Shown here: piece after piece, positions 33,896 to 41,525 of the stretch
Layout of the letters: the number at the start of each line of letters is the position of its first letter
Numbering within the stretch: position 1 is the stretch's first letter
Origin: JAUVXJ01 sp034411995
Lineage (GTDB): Bacteria > Chloroflexota > Anaerolineae > UBA7937 > B3-Chlor
Assembly: GCA_034411995.1 (NCBI GenBank)
Contig: DAOUME010000022.1
Coordinates: 81,494-145,493 of the forward strand
Length of the DNA: 64,000 nucleotides
Direction of reading: 5' to 3'
Notes under the pieces: generated by a model
The model's input: the letters and a program-made list of their open reading frames with translations, nothing else
The model's database searches: none
Told to the model about the DNA's origin: nothing
Made by a program: the position numbers and the translations under genes

Positions 33896-34711
33896 CTACA
33901 TCCTCTTCACCCTGTCGATCAGGCGAAGGATCAGATTCCGTTTCACGGGCGGGGGCGCACTCACCGCCTCCTGCACCGCGTGAGCCTTCTGCGGTTGATC
34001 CGGCATCACCAGTTCGACGAGGCCGGCCGAGAGCAGCCCATAGACGATCCTGCGAATCTTGAAATCGCCCATGGAATTGGCCTTGGCGATCTGTCTGATC
34101 GAATTGCGCGGATTGATGAAGGAGATTACTCTCCACTCCTCCACGGTGAGGTTAATGTCGCGCAGTTTCGCATCCGGGCGCTCCGTGAACTTCAAGGCCA
34201 TGTCCAGGTCCGGCAGCTCATTCTGGAGCATCTCGTATTCCTTGACGCGCCGGCTGCCCTCCATGATGATGTTCTCGAGATTGATGGGAACGGTAATCGC
34301 TCCCTCCGCCGGATGCTTGTTCGGCTCGAAGCGGAATGAGCCATCAGACCAGGTAAATAGCAGGTACACCACGTCCAGAGTGTGCGAGCGGACACTCTGG
34401 ACGATGTCATCCTGGGTCACATAGCCAGCATTGATCAGCAGTAGGCCTAGCTCCTTGTCGGCGCCGCTCTTGGAGCGAGCTCGCACCACCCGAGACTGTT
34501 CCTTGCTGATCTTTCCCGCCTTCTCCAGCATGCCGATCAGGCCGCCACCGTGGCCATTCAGGGAAGCGTAGACGAGCTTGCCCTCTTTGAAGCAGATTTC
34601 TGCCCTCTTGCCGCTCCCCTCAATGGTCAGAGAACCGCTCTTGCGAGCGAGGTTGATGAGGTTGAAGAGCTGAGTGACGTTGAAATCCTTCAGATTGCCT
34701 TTCAAGGCCAT
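33896..34711 (-). CDS. DUF4388 (PatA-N-like) protein
   Basis: A 271-residue protein. The N-terminal DUF4388 domain is clear: LKGNLKDFNVTQLFNLINLARKSGSLTIEGSGKRAEICFKEGKLVYAS, then LGLLLINAGYVTQDDI and VVYLLFTWSDGSFRFEP. The C-terminal part (LTVEEWRVISFINPRNSIRQIAKANSMGDFKIRRIVYGLLSAGLVEL) is a winged-helix-like region, followed by a basic tail. DUF4388 proteins accompany MglA/Roadblock and two-component systems in gliding or surface-sensing bacteria. The ATG at 34711 follows GGGAGGG. Confidence 0.85.
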   Translation of the reverse strand: MALKGNLKDFNVTQLFNLINLARKSGSLTIEGSGKRAEICFKEGKLVYASLNGHGGGLIGMLEKAGKISKEQSRVVRARSKSGADKELGLLLINAGYVTQDDIVQSVRSHTLDVVYLLFTWSDGSFRFEPNKHPAEGAITVPINLENIIMEGSRRVKEYEMLQNELPDLDMALKFTERPDAKLRDINLTVEEWRVISFINPRNSIRQIAKANSMGDFKIRRIVYGLLSAGLVELVMPDQPQKAHAVQEAVSAPPPVKRNLILRLIDRVKRM

Positions 34712-35002
34712 ATTTCGGCCCTCCCCCAAGGGGTGCTACGAACGTCAAGCCCCGCAGTGGCCTGCACATCTTTGCGGAAGCAGAGGTGCCCATGCCACAA
34801 CCCGCTCCGCCGGGCGCACCCGTGGCATGAGTAGCTATCAAGTATACGCCTGCGCCGCTGGTAAGTCAATCGATGGCGACGAAAACGTGGCAACTCCAGC
34901 CATCCGACCAGGACGTCACCTCACGCGCCCATGGACAGGCTGTCCACCAGGTACACGACAGCGCTGGGGCCAGCGAGGCTAAGCCAGCTTAATCACATCT
35001 GA

Positions 35003-35032
35003 ATTCTAGTATAGGTTACAGTGCCATGTCAA
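35003..35032 (-). promoter_or_regulatory. Promoter of the GTPase signalling cluster
   Basis: Minus strand TTGACA (35032-35027), 18-bp spacer, TAGAAT (35008-35003). About 285 bp upstream of the DUF4388 gene, so a long leader or a second promoter is possible. The -35 lies inside the shared 21-bp element. Confidence 0.58.
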
Positions 35033-35049
35033 TAGTCTAATGGTACCAT
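35029..35049. promoter_or_regulatory. Shared upstream element with ATGGTACCAT palindrome (copy 2)
   Basis: TCAATAGT, two bases, AATGGTACCAT, matching the element at 26133-26153 at 19 of 21 positions. Here it lies between two divergent promoters, so one bound regulator could affect both the GTPase cluster and the E1 operon. Confidence 0.68.
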
Positions 35050-35051
35050 CG

Positions 35052-35080
35052 TTGACTTCCGACCATGAACGGCCTAGAAT
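35052..35080 (+). promoter_or_regulatory. Promoter of the E1 alpha/beta operon
   Basis: TTGACT (35052-35057), 17-bp spacer, TAGAAT (35075-35080). The gene starts at GTG 35102 after AGGAGG. The palindromic element ends 2 bp upstream of the -35. Confidence 0.76.
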
Positions 35081-35101
35081 CACCCCAGGAGGAACAGCAC
35101 C

Positions 35102-36061
35102 GTGAAATTACAGTGTGACCTGGCCACGGACATGCTCAGAAAGATGTACGAGATCCGTTTCTTCGAAGAGACGGTGGACGACCTCTTCGCACGGGGGCTG
35201 GTCCACGGCACGATGCACCTCTCAGTGGGACAGGAGGCATCGGCTGTGGGCAGCATATTCGCTCTGAACAAGGGGGACTACATCCTCAGCACCCACCGCG
35301 GACACGGGCACTGCATCGCCAAGGGGGCTGATATCAACCTGATGATGGCCGAGTTCATGGGCAAGGAAACAGGCTACTGCCGCGGCAGGGGCGGCTCGAT
35401 GCACATCGCAGACATGGAGGGGCGAAACCTGGGTGCCAACGGCGTCGTGGGTGGCGGCATCCCACTGGCTGTGGGGGTGGGGCTCAGCCTGCAGATGAGG
35501 AGAAGCGACGAGATCATCATGGGTTTCTTTGGCGACGGAGCGGCAAACCAGGGATGCTTTCACGAAGCTCTCAACATGGCCGCCATCTGGTCACTGCCCG
35601 TGGTCTACGTCTGCGAGAACAACCAGTACGGGATGTCCATGTCTACTCGCCGCGCTCTGGCCATAGAGAGGATCGCTCAACGCGCCGCCGCCTACGGGAT
35701 GCCCGGCGTCACGGTGGATGGCAATGATGTGCTCGAGGTGTACGAGGCGGCAAGAGAAGCGGTGAAGCGAGCGAGGTCGGGCGCAGGTCCAACCCTCCTG
35801 GAGTGTGTGACTTATCGATGGAAAGGCCACTCCAAGAGCGACCAGGAACTGTACCGCACCAAAGAGGAGGTCCGGGCGTGGAAGAAGAAGGATCCCATCC
35901 CCCGGTTCCGGAAGCTCCTCGTGAGCGAGGGCGTGATCACGGAGGAAGAAGCCGCGTCTATCGAAGAAGAGGCCAGGCGCACCATCGCCGGTGCCTTGGA
36001 ATACGCGCAGTCCAGTCCCGAACCCGATGTGGACACGATACTCGAAGGGGTGTACGCCTAG
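35102..36061 (+). CDS. 2-oxoacid (pyruvate/acetoin) dehydrogenase E1 alpha
   Basis: A 319-residue TPP-dependent E1 alpha subunit. The entry region is MYEIRFFEETVDDLF; STHRGHGHCIAKG and GGSMHIAD are conserved; the TPP-Mg motif is GFFGDGAANQGCFHEALNMAAIW ... CENNQYGMS; the phosphorylation-loop-like segment follows. Lengths and motifs match pyruvate or acetoin dehydrogenases and do not separate the two substrates. It shares one transcript with E1 beta. No E2 or E3 gene is in the window. Confidence 0.9.
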   Translation: MKLQCDLATDMLRKMYEIRFFEETVDDLFARGLVHGTMHLSVGQEASAVGSIFALNKGDYILSTHRGHGHCIAKGADINLMMAEFMGKETGYCRGRGGSMHIADMEGRNLGANGVVGGGIPLAVGVGLSLQMRRSDEIIMGFFGDGAANQGCFHEALNMAAIWSLPVVYVCENNQYGMSMSTRRALAIERIAQRAAAYGMPGVTVDGNDVLEVYEAAREAVKRARSGAGPTLLECVTYRWKGHSKSDQELYRTKEEVRAWKKKDPIPRFRKLLVSEGVITEEEAASIEEEARRTIAGALEYAQSSPEPDVDTILEGVYA

Positions 36062-37039
36062 ATGAGGGAGATAACCTACGCCGAGGCCATACGCGAAGCG
36101 CTGCGCCAGGAGATGACGCGTGATCAGTCGGTATTCCTCCTGGGGGAAGACGTGGGCAGGTACGGAGGCGCCTTCGGCGTTTCCTACGGCTTGATAGATG
36201 AGTTCGGTGAAGAGCGAGTCCGCGATACCCCCATCTCCGAGGCCGGGATCATGGGTGCAGCGACGGGCGCAGCCCTGATGGGCATGAGGCCGGTAGCCGA
36301 GATCATGTTCATGGACTTCACCACTATAGCCATGGACCAACTGGTCAACCAGGCAGCCAAGCTGCGCTTCATGTTTGGCGGCAAGGCCGAGGTACCGCTC
36401 GTTCTGCGCACGCCCGCCGGGTCTGGAACCGGCGCCGCTGCCCACCATTCACAGAGCCTGGAGGCCTGGTTCGTGCACGTGCCCGGCTTGAAGGTCGTCA
36501 TGCCCAGCACACCGTATGACGTGAAAGGGCTCCTTCTATCCTCCATTCGCGACAACAACCCGGTCGTCTTCGTGGAACACAAGTTGCTCTACAAGACTAA
36601 AGGGCAGGTGCCTGAAGAAGAATACACGATTCCTCTGGGACTCGCGGAGGTCAAGCGGCCAGGCAGAGACCTGACCATCGTGGCCACCTCGATCATGGTC
36701 CCCCGTGCTCTGCAAGCGGCGGAGGCCCTGGAGGAAGAGGGCATAGAGGCGGAAGTCGTGGATCCGCGTACCCTGCGACCCCTGGACGAAGAAACCATCG
36801 TCGGATCGATCGTCAAGACCGGCCGCGCACTGATAGTCCACGAAGCCTGCAAAACAGGTGGTGTAGGGGCCGAGATAGCAGCCACCATCGCCGAGAGCGA
36901 AGCTTTCGATTACCTCGATGCCCCCATCAAGCGCCTTGGCGGTCTGGACATACCGGTACCGTACAACCGCAACCTGGAGCGGCACATGGTGCCCCAGGTG
37001 GAGAACATCATCGCCGCCGCCAGGGATCTCGTTGGTTGA
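36062..37039 (+). CDS. 2-oxoacid (pyruvate/acetoin) dehydrogenase E1 beta
   Basis: A 325-residue E1 beta subunit that completes the TPP site with alpha. It opens ITYAEAIREALRQEMTRDQSVFLLGEDVGRYGGAFGVS; the TPP Glu is in DTPISEAGIMGAATGAAL; FMDFTTIAMDQLVNQAAKLRFM and RTPAGSGTGAAAHHSQSLEAWF are typical, as are VVDPRTLRPLDEETI and VHEACKTGGVGAEIAA. The ATG directly follows the alpha stop. Good family fit; substrate uncertain. Confidence 0.92.
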   Translation: MREITYAEAIREALRQEMTRDQSVFLLGEDVGRYGGAFGVSYGLIDEFGEERVRDTPISEAGIMGAATGAALMGMRPVAEIMFMDFTTIAMDQLVNQAAKLRFMFGGKAEVPLVLRTPAGSGTGAAAHHSQSLEAWFVHVPGLKVVMPSTPYDVKGLLLSSIRDNNPVVFVEHKLLYKTKGQVPEEEYTIPLGLAEVKRPGRDLTIVATSIMVPRALQAAEALEEEGIEAEVVDPRTLRPLDEETIVGSIVKTGRALIVHEACKTGGVGAEIAATIAESEAFDYLDAPIKRLGGLDIPVPYNRNLERHMVPQVENIIAAARDLVG

Positions 37040-37115
37040 GCCAGCAGGCGCAGCGGGCCTAGCCTCCGGCAACTCGCGTGTCTCGGCCCGGAGGGGGTTA
37101 CTCACAAGCAGGGCC

Positions 37116-38570
37116 ATGATTCGAGATCTCGCCCAAGACGCAGAAGCGTTCCACCAGGAACTGTACCGCGAATACTACCTCGCCGAGGGTGGCCTCAAGG
37201 AGCACCTGGTCATCACCCCCATCTACGACCGGTATGCCCATCTGTTCAGCGAGCCCCTGGTCCGAGCGGTGCTGACCTCCACCACAGACAGAGAAGACAG
37301 ATACTTCGCCGAGTGGGTGACACTGGAACATCTCGAGAACCTGGTCAAGGTGCTGACCGAGCGTATCAGCAATACCATGAGACAGGCGACCGTGGAATGG
37401 GATGGCCGACAGGAGTCCTACCACAATCTGCGGCCACTGATGGCCAACGAACGAGACCTATCTCGCCGACATCGGCTCGACGATCTTGAGCGCGCGGTCA
37501 CCGCCAGCGCGAATCCAGAGCGTACTGAGCGGCTCAGAACCCTCCACAGCGGAGCCGCGCATCTGGGCTTCGAGAGCTACGTCACCATGTGCGACCAGCT
37601 TCGCAGCCTGGACCTCGACGTGCTCACGGGACAGATGCGGACCCTGCTAGAGCAGACGCGGGACGTGTTCTTCCCCCTCCTGGAAAAGTTGCTGGCGGAG
37701 ACCGGGGTTCCCATCCAGGAAGCAGCCACTTGCGACATCCTGGCCCTGTTCCGCGGCAGCGAATTCGACGACCTCTTCCCCCAGGACCTGCTGATGCCGG
37801 CCCTTTCCGACACCCTGGCCGCCATGGGCATTGATCTCGCTCACCAGGAGACCCTGGAGGTAGACACGGGATCCAGGCCCCTCAAGACGTCGCGTGCCTT
37901 CTGCTGCCCCATTCGCGTCCCGGAGGAAGTCAAGCTGGTCACCAAACCCACCGGTGGCCTGGAGGATTACGCCAGTCTTCTGCACGAGGCGGGCCACGCA
38001 GAGCATTTCGTGCACATAGACGCGGACCTCCCGATCTCCTTCAAACGTTTCGGAGACAATTCGGTCACGGAAGGGTACGCCTTTCTCTTTCAGTATCTGC
38101 TGCTCAACAGAGACTGGCTTCGGCGGATATTGCACCTGAGGGAGACCGGCGACTACCTGCGGCTAGCTCATTTCCGGAAGCTGTGGCTCCTCCGTCGCTA
38201 TGCCAGCAAGCTGCTCTACGAACAGCAACTCCACACCGCGCTGGAAGGTGCTGAGCACGCGTACGCCAGCATCCTGGGTGACGCACTGGGGGTAGCAGTT
38301 CATCCGGAGAGCTACCTCGCCGACACCGATGATGCCTTCTATTGCGCCCAGTACCTGCGCGCCTGGACCTTCGAGGTACAACTGCGGCGTTTTCTCGAGG
38401 AGCGGTTCGGAGCGGAGTGGTTCGCGACCCGTGGAGCCGGGGAGTACCTCATCTCCCTCTGGCGGCGAGGCCAGGAACGACGGGTCGAGGAACTGGCCAG
38501 AGACATGGGATACGACGGTCTCGCCGCCAAGTATCTCATTCAGGAGCTCGTTGAGTTCCGGGACGACTGA
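37116..38570 (+). CDS. M3-family zinc metallopeptidase (oligoendopeptidase-like)
   Basis: A 484-residue mostly helical metallopeptidase. The zinc site is HEAGHAEHF at about residue 290, with the conserved downstream segment FKRFGDNSVTEGYAFLFQYLLL supplying the third-ligand Glu. The protein is shorter than PepF (about 600), and the C-terminal half (YLRAWTFEVQLRRFLEERFG ... AGEYLISLWRRGQ) matches the M3/M32-like fold. No signal peptide, so cytosolic peptide turnover is likely. The ATG at 37116 is 77 bp after the E1 beta stop; no strong SD. Confidence 0.82.
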   Translation: MIRDLAQDAEAFHQELYREYYLAEGGLKEHLVITPIYDRYAHLFSEPLVRAVLTSTTDREDRYFAEWVTLEHLENLVKVLTERISNTMRQATVEWDGRQESYHNLRPLMANERDLSRRHRLDDLERAVTASANPERTERLRTLHSGAAHLGFESYVTMCDQLRSLDLDVLTGQMRTLLEQTRDVFFPLLEKLLAETGVPIQEAATCDILALFRGSEFDDLFPQDLLMPALSDTLAAMGIDLAHQETLEVDTGSRPLKTSRAFCCPIRVPEEVKLVTKPTGGLEDYASLLHEAGHAEHFVHIDADLPISFKRFGDNSVTEGYAFLFQYLLLNRDWLRRILHLRETGDYLRLAHFRKLWLLRRYASKLLYEQQLHTALEGAEHAYASILGDALGVAVHPESYLADTDDAFYCAQYLRAWTFEVQLRRFLEERFGAEWFATRGAGEYLISLWRRGQERRVEELARDMGYDGLAAKYLIQELVEFRDD

Positions 38571-38620
38571 GCGTGAACGAGGCGGTGATGAGACGAGAAC
38601 CACGCTCGTAGGAGAGGCCG

Positions 38621-40012
38621 GTGGAGATTACCTTCTGGGGTGCTGCCAGGGCTGTCACGGGCTCGCAGCACCTCATCAAAATCAATGGCAAGCAAGTTCT
38701 CCTGGACTGTGGACTCTTCCAGGGACATCGCGCCGAGGCCTTCGAGCGGAACCGTAACCTCCCCTTCGATCCCCGGAAGGTAGATGCCGTGATCCTCTCC
38801 CACGCCCACATAGACCACTGCGGAAACCTGCCGACCCTCGTCAACGCAGGCTTCCGTGGCGAAATCCACTGCACGATGGCCACCGCCGACCTGGTATCGA
38901 TCATGCTCCGGGACAGCGCTCACCTGAACGCCAAAGACGTGGAGTACGTGAACAAGAAGCATCGGCGCCTTGGTCTGCCCCTCGTCGAGCCGCTGTACAG
39001 CATCGAGGAGGCGGAAAACGCGCTACGGTATCTCGTAGCGCACAAGTACGACCGCTGGTTCCCCGTCACCACGGGCGTGCGCGCAGTGCTCCGGGACGCA
39101 GGTCACATCCTGGGCTCGGCCATCACCGTCCTAGACCTGAACGGCCATGGGCGGAGGGTTCGTCTCGGGTACACGGGCGATCTGGGACGAAAGGACCTGC
39201 CCATCCTTCGTGATCCCACTCTCGTCCAGGACCTGGACTACCTCATCACAGAGAGCACCTACGGGAATCGTCTCCACGAAGATATCACGCAGGTAGAGGA
39301 CCAACTGGCCGAAATCGTGACCAAGGCCTACTCCAGACGAGGCAAACTCATCATTCCCGCCTTCGCCGTCGAACGAACGCAGGAAGTCATCTACACGCTC
39401 CACCGGCTGAAGAAGGCTGGGCGGATACCCTCGCTTCCCGTGTACGTGGACAGTCCCCTGGCCATCGATGCCACGGAGATCTTCCGGCTTCATCCCGAGT
39501 GTTTCGACGAGGAGACCAACGAGTTCCTGCTCCGCGAAGAGGATCCTTTCGGATTTCGAGGCCTGCGCTACCTGAGGAACGTGGAAGAATCCAAGCTGCT
39601 CAACGAGATGGACGGGCCCATGATCATCATCTCCGCCTCCGGGATGTGCGAGGCTGGCAGGATCCTGCATCACCTGAAGAACAACGTCGAGAACCCCCGA
39701 AACACAGTGCTCATCGTCAGCTTTCAAGCAGAGCACACTCTGGGGCGTCGCATAGCGGAGCAGGCAGAAACGATCCGCATCTTTGGCGATGAGTATCGGC
39801 TCCGAGCACAGGTGAGGGTGATGGCCGCCTTCAGCGCCCACGCCGACCGAGATGAGCTACTCGGCTGGATCGGGAAGGCAACAACCAATCTGAAGGCGGT
39901 CTACGTCGTACACGGCGAGGAGGAGGAATCACTGGCCCTGGCGAAAGGGATCAGCGAACTTGCAGCCTGTCAGATCTCGGTGCCTCGGCTGGGAGAGAAA
40001 GCCTCCATCTAG
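38621..40012 (+). CDS. Beta-CASP metallo-beta-lactamase RNase (CPSF/Ysh1-like)
   Basis: A 463-residue RNA-processing nuclease. The zinc motif is ILSHAHIDHCGNLP; DAGHILGSA and YTGDLGR supply further ligands; ITESTYGNR opens the beta-CASP domain, which continues with IIPAFAVERTQEV, ISASGMCEAGRILHHLKN and AFSAHADRDELLGW. These are the A, B and C motifs of the CPSF-73-like group. It starts at GTG, 50 bp after the M3 peptidase. Likely activities are endo- and 5' exoribonuclease. Confidence 0.92.
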   Translation: MEITFWGAARAVTGSQHLIKINGKQVLLDCGLFQGHRAEAFERNRNLPFDPRKVDAVILSHAHIDHCGNLPTLVNAGFRGEIHCTMATADLVSIMLRDSAHLNAKDVEYVNKKHRRLGLPLVEPLYSIEEAENALRYLVAHKYDRWFPVTTGVRAVLRDAGHILGSAITVLDLNGHGRRVRLGYTGDLGRKDLPILRDPTLVQDLDYLITESTYGNRLHEDITQVEDQLAEIVTKAYSRRGKLIIPAFAVERTQEVIYTLHRLKKAGRIPSLPVYVDSPLAIDATEIFRLHPECFDEETNEFLLREEDPFGFRGLRYLRNVEESKLLNEMDGPMIIISASGMCEAGRILHHLKNNVENPRNTVLIVSFQAEHTLGRRIAEQAETIRIFGDEYRLRAQVRVMAAFSAHADRDELLGWIGKATTNLKAVYVVHGEEEESLALAKGISELAACQISVPRLGEKASI

Positions 40013-40016
40013 ACGC

Positions 40017-40688
40017 CTAGGGTCGGTGATACCTGATCACCTCCGTCACCGGCAGCCGCTCGGGAGCATCCACGCTGGTCGACTCTGGCACCCCCATGGG
40101 GATGACCATCACCAGTTCTAGATCCTCTTCGACGTGGAGCATCTCTCTCACGCTCTCCCGCACGGCGAGGGGACCATCCATGGCGCAGGTTCCGTATCCC
40201 AGGGAGTGAGCCTTGAGCAGCATGTTCTGCACGGCCATAGCCACGCTCTTCTGCACCGTGTCGATGACGATGGGCTCTATGTCCAGGCCCACGTCGCCCA
40301 GCGCCCTGGTCTTCTCGACAACCGTGCTCATGGGCATCTTGAGCACCGGGTTCTCGTAGGGCTTGGTGCAAGCCACGATCACCAGCGGCGCGTCGGTGAA
40401 GAAACTGGTGTAGCTGCGCATGAACCTGCAGAAGGCAGCGAGCCTCTTCTCCCCCTTGGCGAGCGCCTCCCTGGAGAGGGCCTGGAACCTGTCATAGACC
40501 TCCTGGGCCATCCTGGCGATGGTCTCCCTATCCTCCACGACAATAAAGCGCCAGGGTTGGATGTTCGTGCTACTGGGCGCCCAGCAGCCAGCCTCAACGA
40601 TCGCCTCGATGTCCTCCCGGGGAATGGGCGCGTCAGCCTTGTACTTTCTGATACTGCGTCGCTGCCTGATGGCTTCGTCGAGGTCCAT
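40017..40688 (-). CDS. Nitroreductase-family FMN oxidoreductase
   Basis: A 223-residue nitroreductase. The N-terminus DEAIRQRRSIRKYKADAPIPREDIEAIVEAGCWAPSSTNIQPWRFIVV gives the FMN-phosphate-binding Arg-Ser-Arg region and the Pro-Ser-Asn-Gln motif; SVAMAVQNMLLKAHSLGYGTCAMDG is the conserved helix and glycine turn. Probable homodimer using NAD(P)H on nitro, quinone or flavin substrates; actual substrate unknown. It ends convergently 4 bp after the beta-CASP gene. Confidence 0.88.
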   Translation of the reverse strand: MDLDEAIRQRRSIRKYKADAPIPREDIEAIVEAGCWAPSSTNIQPWRFIVVEDRETIARMAQEVYDRFQALSREALAKGEKRLAAFCRFMRSYTSFFTDAPLVIVACTKPYENPVLKMPMSTVVEKTRALGDVGLDIEPIVIDTVQKSVAMAVQNMLLKAHSLGYGTCAMDGPLAVRESVREMLHVEEDLELVMVIPMGVPESTSVDAPERLPVTEVIRYHRP

Positions 40689-40694
40689 GTTATC

Positions 40695-41402
40695 CTACCC
40701 TCCTCTCACGTCTGCACCATACAACACCGCCGGTGACCGGACGTCACGCCCGCTCGAATGGCCGGGGACGTTCTGGTTCTTCACCGCTACGACCAAGCCC
40801 ACCGAGCTCCACCCATCCCGCACCTCTCGTCGCTCCACGGAGAACAGGGGATGGTCGAACAGCTTCCGGTTCTCGCCCCAGGACCGTGGTGAGACGGTGA
40901 TCCGGAACGCCCAGTTGAGAAACCGGCTCCAGAGGTCATCCTTCAGAATGCGGCCTCCCTCCACCACGAGCAGCCGCCCCCCAGGCACCAGTACGCGTGC
41001 TATCTCACCCTGGGCCACCGGGTCGAGGATGAAGTAGTCGGGAAAGGTGGCCACCAGTGAGTCGAAGGCTGCATCGGGAAATGGCAGATCCTGAGCACGC
41101 GCCCGGCAGATGGGCGCCTTGCCTCCCAGGCGGCGGAACTTCCGCGCTGTGATCCACGCCATGTATGGAGAGAGGTCCACACCGGCGCACTCATAGCCTG
41201 CTGCGACCATGTCCCACAGCAGAGCACCGGTGCCGAAGGCTAGCTCCAGGACCCGCCTGCCTTGTAGTTCCGGCAGGGCCGTTCGCTGCCAGTCGTGCCA
41301 CCTCCCCCGTGAGACGATGCGGCTCACCAGATCGTACGTCCAGGCGAACTCGTTATAGAAATGATGAAAGGCAAAGCGGACGAATCTGTGCCAGAAGCGC
41401 AC
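40695..41402 (-). CDS. Class I SAM-dependent methyltransferase
   Basis: A 235-residue methyltransferase. Motif I is RRVLELAFGTGALLWDMV, the acidic ribose contact is in CAGVDLSPYM, and later motifs are CRARAQDLPFPDAAFDSLVATFPDYFI and VLVPGGRLLVVEGG, the UbiE/Methyltransf_11 style. The aromatic N-terminus (FVRFWHRFVRFAFHHFYNEFAWTYDLVSRIVSRG) suggests membrane association and a lipid or quinone substrate. GTG at 41402 is chosen because GGAGGTGA stands 8 bases upstream and a promoter at 41426-41454 would put the transcript start near 41419. Confidence 0.85.
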   Translation of the reverse strand: MRFWHRFVRFAFHHFYNEFAWTYDLVSRIVSRGRWHDWQRTALPELQGRRVLELAFGTGALLWDMVAAGYECAGVDLSPYMAWITARKFRRLGGKAPICRARAQDLPFPDAAFDSLVATFPDYFILDPVAQGEIARVLVPGGRLLVVEGGRILKDDLWSRFLNWAFRITVSPRSWGENRKLFDHPLFSVERREVRDGWSSVGLVVAVKNQNVPGHSSGRDVRSPAVLYGADVRGG

Positions 41403-41425
41403 GAATCGATTCACCTCCAGCGGAT

Positions 41426-41454
41426 ATTGTACGTATTTGCAGAGGGCTGAGCAA
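41426..41454 (-). promoter_or_regulatory. Promoter of the methyltransferase gene
   Basis: Minus strand TTGCTC (41454-41449), 17-bp spacer, TACAAT (41431-41426). Divergent from the hutU promoter 9 bp away. Confidence 0.66.
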
Positions 41455-41462
41455 ACAGCATC

Positions 41463-41492
41463 ATGGCAGTGCAAGCGTACCTGCGCTATAAT
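41463..41492 (+). promoter_or_regulatory. Promoter of hutU
   Basis: ATGGCA (41463-41468), 18-bp spacer, perfect TATAAT (41487-41492). The hutU ATG lies 33 bases downstream, behind CGGAGGTG. Confidence 0.66.
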
Positions 41493-41525
41493 GGCCCTGG
41501 AAGCTAGTTGAACGGAGGTGCCGTC

